From contig OX637396.1 in NCBI GenBank assembly GCA_951799425.1, positions 33,596,701 through 33,660,700 on the forward strand: a stretch of 64,000 bases of DNA, given 5' to 3'. A program made the position numbers and the translations under genes. The notes beneath the pieces were generated by a model. It was not told the origin of the DNA, did no database searches, and worked only from the letters and a program-made list of their open reading frames with translations. Origin of the DNA: Ilex aquifolium. Lineage: Eukaryota; Streptophyta; Magnoliopsida; Aquifoliales; Aquifoliaceae. Below are positions 1 through 9,681 of the stretch, in pieces. The number at the start of each line of letters is the position of its first letter. Positions within the stretch are counted from its first letter, which is position 1.

Positions 1-728
1 ATTGTCAATGTTTAAGATCTTAATAAATCTAGTGGTCCTCAACCATATGTACAAACAAAAAAGGAAAGCAAATTGAAAGAGCCATTAGTAAGAGGTTTAC
101 ATTTCTAAATAGTAGGAAAATACAGTTCAGACTTTTAAGCTATTGAGTTTTCTACGGCCTAAAGTTTCGGTCATCACGTACACATTTTAGCTTTTTATAT
201 TTTTGTATTACTTAATTACCCTTATCTTAATTCATGACTAATAAATTGACGATTTTCTTATTTTCAGGTACGTTGAACTGTTACAAGAGATTTTTCAAAC
301 TGATGTGATTTAGAAACCATTCAAAATTTGATGTTCAAAATCTTTGTTACAAGTAACCAAAATTTGTCTTCTTCAATCATTACATTTTTTTGAACCAGCA
401 ACATAATTTTTTCTTTAGCCATTGATTTGATGAAATCGAATGTTAATTTTTTATTTTTATTTATAAATTGGGTCTCAATTGGATAAAATTAAATGTTAAA
501 TTCAAAAATTTTTAATGTTAATTTGATAAAATTTATTGTCAATTTTGTGTTAATTTGATGAAATTGAATTTTAAGAAATAAAATTGAAGGTTAATTTGAC
601 GTTAATTTGATGAAATCGAATGTTAATTTAATGGATTGGATCTCAATTACATGAAATTGAATGTTAAATTCATGAATCAATATTTTTACCATCATATTGG
701 TTATATTTAATATCATTAAGGGCGGAAC
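1..728. other. AT-rich intergenic flank
   Basis: No gene is visible. From about 420 to 660 the sequence is a degenerate repeat built on 'TTAATTTGATGAAAT', the same motif that forms the minisatellite at 35306-36630. An inverted copy lies at about 15940-16060, on the far side of the first retrotransposon. Short ORFs here are AT-rich and show no coding character. Confidence 0.6.
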
Positions 729-904
729 AATGTTATTGAGACATAATTTGGAGACATAATGCATTGTCACCAATAGAGTGATAGTGGAATGCATTTAATG
801 CTACAATGGGTCCTATCATTATGCTACAATGGGTCCTATCAACTCATTGGTCACAATGCATTATGTCCCTAAATTATATTCTTCAATTATGTCTCAATAG
901 CATT
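729..904. mobile_element. Small MITE with about 50-bp inverted ends
   Basis: The left end (AATGTTATTGAGACATAATT) and the reverse complement of the right end (AATGCTATTGAGACATAATT) agree over most of about 50 bp, and the centre holds a short direct repeat around 'CTACAATGGGTCCTATCA'. The element is 176 bp and non-coding. I could not define a clean target duplication, so its superfamily is unknown. Confidence 0.6.
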
Positions 905-1211
905 AGTGTTAATGATATTATTACCACTGTTGTTGTAAAATTTACCAAAAATGTGGGTAATTTACCACAATTAAGGACATGTTTATCACATTTGAAGATG
1001 AGTTTATCACAGTTGTGAATAAATTTACAAGTTTAGATGAGAATTTTCAACTTCTTTGGTTAAAATTCCAATAAGTTTAGGTGTAACCTTATGAAGTTAA
1101 ATGGTGATTTTACTCATAGAAGTGACTTAAGCTAAAATCATGGTGGATGAATTTATCATAATTGTGAATAAAATTACTAGTATATAGGTCTATTTTACTT
1201 TCATTTTGGTT
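905..1211. other. AT-rich repeat-derived sequence
   Basis: Rich in 'TTTACCACAATT'-like words that also occur at 15000-15350, just beyond the first retrotransposon. This was one continuous repeat-rich stretch before that element inserted. No gene is seen. Confidence 0.5.
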
Positions 1212-1216
1212 AATAC
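1212..1216. repeat. Target-site duplication AATAC (left)
   Basis: AATAC immediately precedes the TGATGATACC start of the 5' LTR and is repeated at 14854-14858 directly after the 3' LTR. A 5-bp duplication is normal for Ty3/gypsy integrases. Confidence 0.93.
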
Positions 1217-1610
1217 TGATGATACCTAGAATAAAACTGACACGTGCTCACTAAATGAGCTCAGCTCGGGAGCTCAGGCAAAGTAGGCTGAGCTCCCCTA
1301 GCCATGGGCAGAGCTCATCCAGTCAGCGCTAAGAGCTCCTCGTCGAAGGCGCGAGATGAGAAATGCTAAGGGAACAACAAGATGACTCGGATACCCTTAT
1401 TAAGGAAGTAGAATCCAATCCGAGGCAAAAAACCCGTATTTAACCATGATCTCCTCCTCCTAAAACTAAGGAGGATCCCACAGAAGGAGGCATACATCTC
1501 TCCGTTTGAAGCCATCCATAAGGAATTTAGGTAACTCCGGAATTGTGGATGAAGATAGGGCACGATCCCTTCAATGTAGGATAGTCCCGTATTAGAGGTA
1601 AGTATGAGGC

Positions 1611-1618
1611 TATAAAAA
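1611..1618 (+). promoter_or_regulatory. LTR TATA box (TATAAAAA)
   Basis: TATAAAAA about 270 bp before the LTR end and about 85 bp before the AATAAA at 1700. The same box occurs at 14587 in the 3' LTR and, in reverse, at 49202-49209 and 61995-62002 in copy 2. It probably drives the genomic retrotransposon RNA. Confidence 0.7.
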
Positions 1619-1699
1619 GGAAGAGAGAGCCCCCATTAGAGGGGGACGATTGGGAATCCAAAAACCCTGAGTATTCTGTTGTAACACATCCGATTGATC

Positions 1700-1705
1700 A
1701 ATAAA
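1700..1705 (+). terminator. LTR polyadenylation signal AATAAA
   Basis: AATAAA downstream of the LTR TATA box; the equivalent in the 3' LTR is at 14676-14681. The position fits the R region, where the 3' LTR copy would direct RNA 3'-end formation. Confidence 0.5.
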
Positions 1706-1880
1706 GGGATAGGAGCAAGAGCCTCCATTAGAGAGTGGACTAGCTGAGCTCCGGCCGGTGAACCACTATAGCTTTGTCTCATTATCACCCCTTTCCCAAA
1801 GACCCTCTGAACATCAACATTATTTTGTATTACATAATTCAGGACCACTATTCATTTCGTGTAGATTTACACCATCAGTT

Positions 1881-1897
1881 TGGCGCCGTCTGTGGGA
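1881..1897 (+). other. Primer-binding site of copy 1
   Basis: TGGCGCCGTCTGTGGGA starts 3 nt after the LTR. The first nine bases, TGGCGCCGT, are complementary to the CCA-terminated 3' end expected of plant tRNA-Asp, the primer reported for Athila/Tat elements. The match weakens afterwards, so the exact tRNA is not certain. Confidence 0.8.
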
Positions 1898-1941
1898 AGA
1901 ACGCTTCTCATTAAACAAATATACTGATTTCTCAGTAATTG

Positions 1942-4900
1942 ATGGTTTCTACACGCAACACGAGCAAGAATCAAAGGAATCCCTCAAGGGCGCAGAGCCC
2001 GCAAGCAGCCGCCGATAGGAGGCAGACGGAAGACCTTCGTGATTTTGAGCCCGCCACCGGGGACGACCTACCCACGATGAATCCACCTCCAGGCAACGAA
2101 CTGGACGCCCTACGCCTGGTTAATCAACGATTACTCCAGCAAAACGAGGAACTCATGAAACTCTTACAAGGTCCTCAGCGAAATCGGAACGGCTCTCCCC
2201 ATAGAGAGCAGCAGAACCATGACCCCCTCAGAGAAGCGGATGAGGGGGGAGAGGACAGTCAGGCACCTCATCTGCAGCCTAGAAGAGGAATGGAGGAAGA
2301 AGCACAGAGCCGGGGCGAAGGAGTTGAAAGAAATAACTTTCCACCTTTTCCGCAGGAGAGAATGGAGCAATATTGGGAACACCGTTTCCAAGATATTCAA
2401 CAAGAGCTCAGCCAAATGAGGGAGGCAGTAAAGGCTAAAACTCCAGTGACCATGGACGCCCTAGTGCAGCAAACAGAATCCCCTTTCACCGTCGGAGTAT
2501 TGCATTTCCCTTTACCGCCGAAGTTCAGACCACCTCAGATGGAGGTCTTCGATGGGACTAAGGATCCGGTAGACCACCTCAATACTTACAAGAATCAAAT
2601 GGAATTGCATGGATATCAGGACCCGGTGCGATGCCGGGCTTTCGCCATTACATTGAAAGGAACAGCCTTAGCATGGTTCCATAGACTCCCCCCGGCATCG
2701 ATCTCTTCCTTTAAGGAACTTTCCGTTGCTTTCGTGTCCCACTTCATCGGGGCTCGGATCTACAGAAAACCGAGTTACCATTTGCTGAACGTGAAGCAGA
2801 GACCTGATGAAAACCTGCGCTCCTATGTGCAGAGATTTAACTCCGAGTCCCTGAAGGTAGACATCCCGGATGAGAAGTTTGCCATCACCGCCTTCATTGC
2901 GGGATTGGGAGTGCAGTCAAAGGATCTGATGTTTTCAGTGTCAAAGAACCCTCAGGCGAGCATGGCTGAGGTGTTAGCCAAAGCAGAGAAGTACATTAAT
3001 GGTGAAGAGGCGCTCCTCTCCAAAGTAGGGGGCACGTCTTCACGAAGGGAGAAGGAGAAAGAAGAAAAAAGAAGGGACCGGAGTCCCAGAAAGGAAAAAG
3101 GGCGAGAGAGGTCCCCCAGAAGGGATAGGGATCGTTCGCCAAAGAGAAGAGGAAATGTCAGAGACCGCCTGGGCCCCCCGCAGCCGGAACTGCAGCCCAG
3201 ATATGGACCTCAGCGATTCACCCCACTCACGGCCGCTGTGTCGCAAGTTTTATATGAGGTCCAAAATGAGAAGTTCTTACGATGGCCACCCCGAATGAAG
3301 GCGGATCCAGCCAAAAGAGACCCTACTAAGTACTGTGATTACCACCGAGATCATGGTCACCACACTGATGACTGCATTCAGTTGAAGAAGGAGATTGAGT
3401 TCTTGATCCAGCGAGGTCAGCTACGTCGTTTCGTAGCCCATGACAACCAGAACCGAGCTCTTCCACCTCCACCACCTCAGCAGCAGGCACCTGTACCACA
3501 TCAGCAGCCTCTGGGTGAGATCAGAGTGATATCTGGAGGGTTCGCAGGAGGCGGAGAGTCTAGCTCGGCTAGGAAAGCACATCTCCGCCGGATCAGAGCC
3601 GAAGAAGCTCTCGAGGTGCAAACTGTATCCAAAGCACCACGCCTAGATACAGTTATCACATTTTCGGATGCCGATTTGGAGGGATGCCAGTACCCTCATG
3701 ATGACCCATTGGTGGTACGAGCAGTGGTGGCGAATAGAACCGTTCATCGTGTTCTAATCGATAATGGGAGCTCGGCAGATATCATTTTCGCACCTGCCTT
3801 TGATAAGATGGATGTAGGAAGGGAAAAACTTGAGCCAGTAAGCGCTCACTTGCTAGGATTCTCAGGGGAGAGGGTGCTACCCCTAGGTTCAATCCAGCTC
3901 GTGCTCACCCTAGGGGACCCACCTTGCCAGGCCACTACCACTGTAAAGTTCCTAGTGGTCGATGCACCCTCTGCATACAACATCTTGCTTGGGAGGTCAT
4001 CCCTTAATTCAATGAAGGCAATCCCATCGGCCTACCATTTAGTCGTGAAATTCCCTACAGACAATGGAATCGGAGTGGTCCGAGGAGACCAACGGGTGGC
4101 AAGGGAATGCTACATGGCTTCTGTAAAAAGGAAGGAAGTTGAGAACATCCAACTGGATGAACTCGACATGAGAGATGAAATGGAGACAAGACCAATGCCA
4201 TCGGAAGAGCTGGAACCAGTTCAGCTTGATGAAAAGCCAGAACACCTTGTTTATGTGGGTTCCAGACTGAACGCTGAAATCAAAGGACTCCTCATACAGT
4301 TCCTAAAGAAGAATATAGGAGTGTTCGCATGGAAACAAGAAGACATGGAAGGAATTGACCCTTCGGTTATTACCCACAAGCTATGCGTGAACCCAACTTG
4401 CAAACCCATCAAACAGAAGAGGAGGAGCTTTGCCTCTGAAAGGCAAAGGGCAATCAATGAAGAGGTCAGAAAACTCCTCCACGCCAAAGCTATCAGGGAG
4501 GTTGATTACCCCACTTGGTTAGCAAATGTAGTTCTTGTAAAGAAAACCAATGGGAAGTGGCGACTGTGCATCGACTTCACAGATCTCAACCGAGCATGCC
4601 CCAAGGACAGTTTTCCTTTACCTCGGATAGACCTAATAGTGGACGCCACCGCAGGGCACGAGCTCCTCAGTTTCATGGACGCCTTCTCAGGCTACAACCA
4701 GATCATGATGGATCCCAGCGACCAAGAGAAGACCTCCTTTGTAACTGAACAGGGAACATATTGTTATCAGGTCATGCCCTTCGGATTGAAGAACGCTGGA
4801 GCCACTTACCAGCGGTTAGTGAACAGGATGTTCCAGAAGCAAATAGGAGCATCCATGGAGGTTTATATTGATGACATGCTAGTGAAGTCACTGAAAGCAG

Positions 4901-7416
4901 AGCTCCACATCGACCACTTAGCTGAGTCGTTCCGAATTCTAAAGGAGTACAAGATGAAGCTAAATCCTGCGAAATGTGCATTTGGGGTCTCGGCAGGAAA
5001 ATTCCTGGGCTTTATAGTCAGCAGCAGAGGGATTGAAGCCAATCCAGAAAAGGTTAGAGCAATGGTAGAAATGAAATCACCGTCCAACACGAAAGAGGTG
5101 CAACGTTTGACAGGTAGGATAGCTGCACTGAGCCGTTTTGTGTCTAGATCCAGCGATAAATGCCAGCCATTTTTTCAGATCTTGAAGAAAGCATTCCATT
5201 GGGATGCCGAGTGTGAAGAAGCATTTAAAGCTCTGAAAGATTATATGAGCTCTCCTCCAGTATTGGTGAGCCCTCTAGAAGGGGAGGTCCTTACTCTATA
5301 CCTGGCGGTTTCAGATTTTTCGACAAGCGCAGCGCTGGTCAGGGAGAGAGACAGAGCTCAGCAACCCGTCTACTACTGTAGCAGAGCTCTGAGGGGGGCC
5401 GAGGAGAGATACCCGAAGATGGAGAAACTCATTTTAGCGTTGGTGACAACAGCCAGAAGACTTAGGCCCTATTTCCAGGCCCATACTATCGAGGTTCCAA
5501 CAGACCAGCCCATGAAGCAAGTGCTACATAAGCCAGAATCCTCAGGGAGGTTGGTTAAATGGGCTATAGAGCTCAGTGAGTTTGACATAAGATACAAGCC
5601 AAGAACTGCCATCAAAGGGCAAATTTTGGCGGATTTTATTGCAGAGTTTACACCAGCGACGCCCATGGAGACCACAGATTTAATCTCAGACCTCCCCATA
5701 TGGAGACTCTCAGTGGATGGAGCTGCCAATGCACATGGAAGCGGCGCAGGAATGATCCTGACCTCCCCAGAAGGAATAGATGTTGAGTATGCCTTAAGAT
5801 TTGGGTTCAAAGCTTCAAATAATGAGGCAGAATATGAAGCCGTCATTGCTGGGCTTAACCTTGCCCGTTCTATGGAAGCAGAGCAGTTGGAGATCTGCAG
5901 TGACTCTCAACTGGTAGTAAAGCAGATAGAGGAGTGCTACGAAGCGAGAGGCGAAAAGATGGCCCTTTACCTCAAAAAGGTACAAGAACTAATAAAAAAA
6001 TTCGTGCAGGTTAAGGTCAGACACATACCCAGAACGGAGAATTCACGAGCAGATGCTCTGGCAAGGTTAGCAACTGCCTCGCAAGAAGACTTGGATAGAC
6101 TTATACCAGTGGAACACCTCCCAGAACCTTCAGTGAGTATCGAAAAAGAGGACATACTATCAGTCGAGGCTCAGCCGAGCTGGATGGATCCCATCCGTGG
6201 GTACCTGCAGAATGGGGCTTTGCCAAGTAATGCTAAGGAGGCATCCAAGCTGAGGACCAGGTCAGCCAGATTCTCCTTGGTGCAAGGAAATCTGTACAAG
6301 CGAGGATTCTCAACACCACTCCTTAAATGCGTGGGGGGTGAGGATGCTAACTACATACTTAGAGAGGTACACGAAGGAATATGTGGCAATCACATCGGAG
6401 CCCGGGCCTTGGCGGGAAAAGTGTTGAGACAGGGATATTACTGGCCCACCATGCTCAAGGATGCCACCGACTTGGTAAGGAAATGTAAGACTTGCCAGGA
6501 GCACGCCAACGTTTCCCACTGTCCTCCCGAGCTCCTAACCTCGGTGGTAAGCCCGTGGCCTTTTCAGCAATGGGGTTTGGACATTCTTGGACCCCTTCCC
6601 ACCAGTATGGGGCAGTACAAGTTTGCCATCATAGGGGTGGATTACTTCACTAAATGGGCAGAGGTCGAACCTTTGGCAACGATCACTGAGCAAAAGGTTC
6701 AAAACTTTGTTTGGAAATCGATAGTTTGCAGGTTTGGAGTTCCCAGAGCACTCGTATCCGACAACGGGAAGCAGTTTGATAATTCGAAGTTCAAAAGCTT
6801 TTGCGCTGAACTCGGAATTAAGAACTACTTCTCAGCCCCGGCACATCCCCAGTCTAATGGGCAGGCAGAGGTCACAATCAGAACCATAAAGTCGGCTCTG
6901 AAGACCAAGTTAGAAAATCTGAAGGGAAAATGGGTGGAATACATCCCAGAGGTATTGTGGGCCTACAGGACCACCACCAAGTCTGCAACTCAGGAAACCC
7001 CCTTCGCCTTGGCCTTTGGAACCGAGGCAGTAGCCCCTGTGGAGATAGGGCTCCAGTCGCCAAGGGTGGAATTTGCAGATGCCGAGCACAATGATGAATC
7101 CCTCCTGTTAAACCTCGATCTCCTGGATGAAAAAAGGGATAGAGCTCTGCATCGTGTCCACATTTACCAAAGGAAAACTGCAAGGTATTACGACAGGAAG
7201 GTAAGGCACCGAAGCTTCAAGGCTGGGGACTTGGTACTTCGGAGGCTTCTACTTGCAAGAAAGGATCCCACGCATGGAAAATTGGGGCCCAACTGGGAAA
7301 GGCCCTACATCGTGACAAGGGTAATCAGACCAGGGAATTACGAACTGCAAACAGAGGAGGGAAAGATCCTACCTCACTCGTGGAATGCCGAACACCTTAA
7401 GAAATTTTTTCAGTAA
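1942..7416 (+). CDS. gag-pol: Gag-Pol polyprotein of Tat-type retrotransposon, copy 1
   Basis: An uninterrupted 1824-aa polyprotein supplying capsid, protease, reverse transcriptase, RNase H and integrase for retrotransposition in cytoplasmic particles and integration in the nucleus. The ATG at 1942 (MVSTRN) is chosen; the frame is open slightly upstream but lacks an ATG. Approximate domains: Gag core 205-305; basic RS-like stretch about 365-410; CxxH..GH..C zinc knuckle about 466-480; aspartic protease with IDNGSSADI near 603; reverse transcriptase 830-1010 with YIDDM near 975; a degenerate gypsy RNase H 1110-1230; a second archaeal-like RNase H 1250-1380 (VDGAANAHGSGAG, NNEAEYEA, SDSQLVVKQ, RADALARLA); integrase HHCC finger 1476-1520; D, D and E near 1545, 1606 and 1643. 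The dual RNase H marks the Tat clade. Unlike copy 2, the C-terminal GPY motif reads WERPY (codon 7300-7302) and a protease-region LGRPS is LGRSS, so activity may be reduced. Confidence 0.95.
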   Translation: MVSTRNTSKNQRNPSRAQSPQAAADRRQTEDLRDFEPATGDDLPTMNPPPGNELDALRLVNQRLLQQNEELMKLLQGPQRNRNGSPHREQQNHDPLREADEGGEDSQAPHLQPRRGMEEEAQSRGEGVERNNFPPFPQERMEQYWEHRFQDIQQELSQMREAVKAKTPVTMDALVQQTESPFTVGVLHFPLPPKFRPPQMEVFDGTKDPVDHLNTYKNQMELHGYQDPVRCRAFAITLKGTALAWFHRLPPASISSFKELSVAFVSHFIGARIYRKPSYHLLNVKQRPDENLRSYVQRFNSESLKVDIPDEKFAITAFIAGLGVQSKDLMFSVSKNPQASMAEVLAKAEKYINGEEALLSKVGGTSSRREKEKEEKRRDRSPRKEKGRERSPRRDRDRSPKRRGNVRDRLGPPQPELQPRYGPQRFTPLTAAVSQVLYEVQNEKFLRWPPRMKADPAKRDPTKYCDYHRDHGHHTDDCIQLKKEIEFLIQRGQLRRFVAHDNQNRALPPPPPQQQAPVPHQQPLGEIRVISGGFAGGGESSSARKAHLRRIRAEEALEVQTVSKAPRLDTVITFSDADLEGCQYPHDDPLVVRAVVANRTVHRVLIDNGSSADIIFAPAFDKMDVGREKLEPVSAHLLGFSGERVLPLGSIQLVLTLGDPPCQATTTVKFLVVDAPSAYNILLGRSSLNSMKAIPSAYHLVVKFPTDNGIGVVRGDQRVARECYMASVKRKEVENIQLDELDMRDEMETRPMPSEELEPVQLDEKPEHLVYVGSRLNAEIKGLLIQFLKKNIGVFAWKQEDMEGIDPSVITHKLCVNPTCKPIKQKRRSFASERQRAINEEVRKLLHAKAIREVDYPTWLANVVLVKKTNGKWRLCIDFTDLNRACPKDSFPLPRIDLIVDATAGHELLSFMDAFSGYNQIMMDPSDQEKTSFVTEQGTYCYQVMPFGLKNAGATYQRLVNRMFQKQIGASMEVYIDDMLVKSLKAELHIDHLAESFRILKEYKMKLNPAKCAFGVSAGKFLGFIVSSRGIEANPEKVRAMVEMKSPSNTKEVQRLTGRIAALSRFVSRSSDKCQPFFQILKKAFHWDAECEEAFKALKDYMSSPPVLVSPLEGEVLTLYLAVSDFSTSAALVRERDRAQQPVYYCSRALRGAEERYPKMEKLILALVTTARRLRPYFQAHTIEVPTDQPMKQVLHKPESSGRLVKWAIELSEFDIRYKPRTAIKGQILADFIAEFTPATPMETTDLISDLPIWRLSVDGAANAHGSGAGMILTSPEGIDVEYALRFGFKASNNEAEYEAVIAGLNLARSMEAEQLEICSDSQLVVKQIEECYEARGEKMALYLKKVQELIKKFVQVKVRHIPRTENSRADALARLATASQEDLDRLIPVEHLPEPSVSIEKEDILSVEAQPSWMDPIRGYLQNGALPSNAKEASKLRTRSARFSLVQGNLYKRGFSTPLLKCVGGEDANYILREVHEGICGNHIGARALAGKVLRQGYYWPTMLKDATDLVRKCKTCQEHANVSHCPPELLTSVVSPWPFQQWGLDILGPLPTSMGQYKFAIIGVDYFTKWAEVEPLATITEQKVQNFVWKSIVCRFGVPRALVSDNGKQFDNSKFKSFCAELGIKNYFSAPAHPQSNGQAEVTIRTIKSALKTKLENLKGKWVEYIPEVLWAYRTTTKSATQETPFALAFGTEAVAPVEIGLQSPRVEFADAEHNDESLLLNLDLLDEKRDRALHRVHIYQRKTARYYDRKVRHRSFKAGDLVLRRLLLARKDPTHGKLGPNWERPYIVTRVIRPGNYELQTEEGKILPHSWNAEHLKKFFQ

Positions 7417-7494
7417 GTGTTACTTGTAACGGAGTTATTTTTGAATAATAACGAGCAGGTCTTTTATTCGCCCTTCTATGATTTCCAAAGTAAA

Positions 7495-8060
7495 ACGATA
7501 AGCTTCAAAGCTTATAAGTAAAAGATGAGCTCTTCAGCTCATAAATACACGATAAGCTTCAAAGCTTATAAATGAAAGATGAGCTCCTCAGCTTATAAAT
7601 ATACGATAAGCTTCAAAGCTTATAAGTAAAAGATGAGCTCTTCAGCTCATAAATACACGATAAGCTTCAAAGCTTATAAGTAAAAGATGAGCTCTTCAGC
7701 TCATAAATACACGATAAGCTTCAAAGCTTATAAATGAAAGATGAGCTCCTCAGCTTATAAATATACGATAAGCTTCAAAGCTTATAAGTAAAAGATGAGC
7801 TCTTCAGCTCATAAATACACGATAAGCTTCAAAGCTTATAAGTAAAAGATGAGCTCTTCAGCTCATAAATACACGATAAGCTTCAAAGCTTATAAATGAA
7901 AGATGAGCTCCTCAGCTTATAAATATACGATAAGCTTCAAAGCTTATAAGTAAAAGATGAGCTCTTCAGCTCATAAATACACGATAAGCTTCAAAGCTTA
8001 TAAAAGGAAGATGAGCTCTTCAGCTCATAATTACACGATAAAGCCTTAAACCTAATAAAA
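7495..8060. repeat. 54-bp tandem array (about 10.5 units) in copy 1
   Basis: Units begin ACGATAAGCTTC at 7495, 7549, 7603, 7657, 7711, 7765, 7819, 7873, 7927 and 7981, with a decayed start at about 8035. Each unit holds two small palindromes, one built on AAGCTT..AAGCTT and one on GAGCTC..AGCTC. Two variants alternate: 'GTAAAAG..CTCTTCAGCTC' and 'ATGAAAG..CTCCTCAGCTT', giving a three-unit (162-bp) higher-order pattern. It lies directly after gag-pol and before the convergent antisense gene. Copy 2 has about two fewer units. Confidence 0.93.
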
Positions 8061-8586
<526 letters not shown>

Positions 8587-9681
8587 CTATTTCTTCTTAA
8601 GCTGTGACTTCAGCTCAGCCATTTCCTCCTTCAGGCAAACATTCTCCTCCTTCAGTTCATCTCTTTCTTGCTCAGCCTTATGAAGAGACTGAAGAAGCTT
8701 TTGGCCTGCTGGGGTAAGGAAGATAGTGGATAGGGAGTCGGGAGAAAAGGAGCCCTCTCTCCTACGCCTCTTTGAGCTCGCGCCAGTGTCCCCCTCCTCA
8801 TCAGAGTCATATTTCTCGTCGGAATCAGAGAAAGAGGTCCAAGAAGGATAGGGGACGAAGGAGAACTCATACTCGGTAGCCTCGGCCCCGAGCAAATAAA
8901 GGTTTGCATCTGTCATCAGCTCAGAGTAAGTCCTGGATTCCACCTGCAGCATCCTGTCGATTGTCACCCTCTCTGGCACATCCACATCAAGTGGACCTGA
9001 GGAACAAGAATGTAATAAGAATATACCTTTAAAGGAAAAAGATCCATATTCAAAAGAGCTCAGGAAGGACTTACTAATGCGAGAGTAGCTCTTCCAAGAA
9101 CGAGGAATCCTAGCCTCACGGCAACGATCCTCAGAAGACCGCCAAGACTCCCCGGATGCAAAAAAGAAGCGTTTCAACCATCCTTCAGGATTAGGAGGAA
9201 AGTCTAAAACCAAGGGTCGCAATCTAAAATCCCTCCAGCGGAAGAAGCTAAAACAGGCGGCATCATCTTCCTCTATCTCGAAGAAGAACAGAAACTCTGA
9301 GACATAAGGAAATCTACCAACGCCGTGTAGGCGCCAAAACAAGAAGAAGCTCACCATAACGGCCCATCCTCGTGGGGAAAGGCGTGAGGGGCATAAGCCA
9401 TAGTAGGCGAGGACTCGCCCTATGGCAGGATGAATGGGAAGGCGGAGCCCCATATCCATGGCGCCTTCGAAAAAGCAGACTTCCCCTGAAGGAAGATAGT
9501 TACAGGGCTCGTCGGCAGTAGGAACCCGCAAAGGCAAGTCAAGATCGGGGAAAAAACGTTTTTGAATGGTTTCCAGATCAGGGGAAACCAAGTTCGATGG
9601 AGAAAGACAGTAACGATGCCACGACCAATCGATTCCATAGGAAACTCGCTCCTGGAACAGAGAAGAAGTGGGGGCAGCCAT
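8587..9681 (-). CDS. Antisense accessory gene B, Transposase_28-like with coiled coil (copy 1)
   Basis: Read on the - strand from ATG at 9681 (MAAPTSSLF) to the stop at 8587. A 78-nt intron (9074-8997) has a GTAAGT donor and a TCAG acceptor. It lacks in-frame stops, so spliced (338 aa; exons 9681-9075 and 8996-8587) and unspliced (364 aa) products are both open. Residues about 77-135 (GLRLPIHPAIGRVLAYYG... then SRLSPRGW) resemble Pfam Transposase_28, 'putative gypsy type transposon', seen in antisense ORFs of Tat elements. The C-terminus has an acidic stretch, an RRRR basic patch and a heptad-like Lys/Glu/Leu tail that should form a coiled coil. No catalytic motif is visible and the biochemical role is unknown. 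It converges on gag-pol, so its transcripts would be antisense to part of the genomic RNA. The copy-2 version at 54042-55136 is nearly identical. Confidence 0.82.
   Translation of the reverse strand: MAAPTSSLFQERVSYGIDWSWHRYCLSPSNLVSPDLETIQKRFFPDLDLPLRVPTADEPCNYLPSGEVCFFEGAMDMGLRLPIHPAIGRVLAYYGLCPSRLSPRGWAVMVSFFLFWRLHGVGRFPYVSEFLFFFEIEEDDAACFSFFRWRDFRLRPLVLDFPPNPEGWLKRFFFASGESWRSSEDRCREARIPRSWKSYSRISKSFLSSFEYGSFSFKGIFLLHSCSSGPLDVDVPERVTIDRMLQVESRTYSELMTDANLYLLGAEATEYEFSFVPYPSWTSFSDSDEKYDSDEEGDTGASSKRRRREGSFSPDSLSTIFLTPAGQKLLQSLHKAEQERDELKEENVCLKEEMAELKSQLKKK

Larger units (their letters stand above)
1217..1877 (+). repeat. 5' LTR of Tat element copy 1
   Basis: 661 bp, TG...CA ends, matching 14193-14853 with no difference seen by eye. 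It contains a CACGTG G-box at 1241-1246, a cluster of GAGCTC palindromes near 1258-1320, a TATA box at 1611-1618 and an AATAAA at 1700-1705. This gives a plausible U3-R-U5 layout with transcription starting near 1640. Short ORFs on the other strand are LTR shadows. Confidence 0.96.

Noticed and set aside
1366-1848. Open frames of 65-70 aa within the LTRs, repeated at 14342-14824, 48972-49454 and 61765-62247
   Set aside because: They lie entirely within LTR sequence, opposite the LTR TATA box, and recur only because the LTRs are repeated. No domain or codon signal.
5469-7183. Antisense frames of 60-125 aa inside gag-pol
   Set aside because: Shadows of a strongly coding frame; they do not have the splice-site and domain support of the two antisense genes further downstream.
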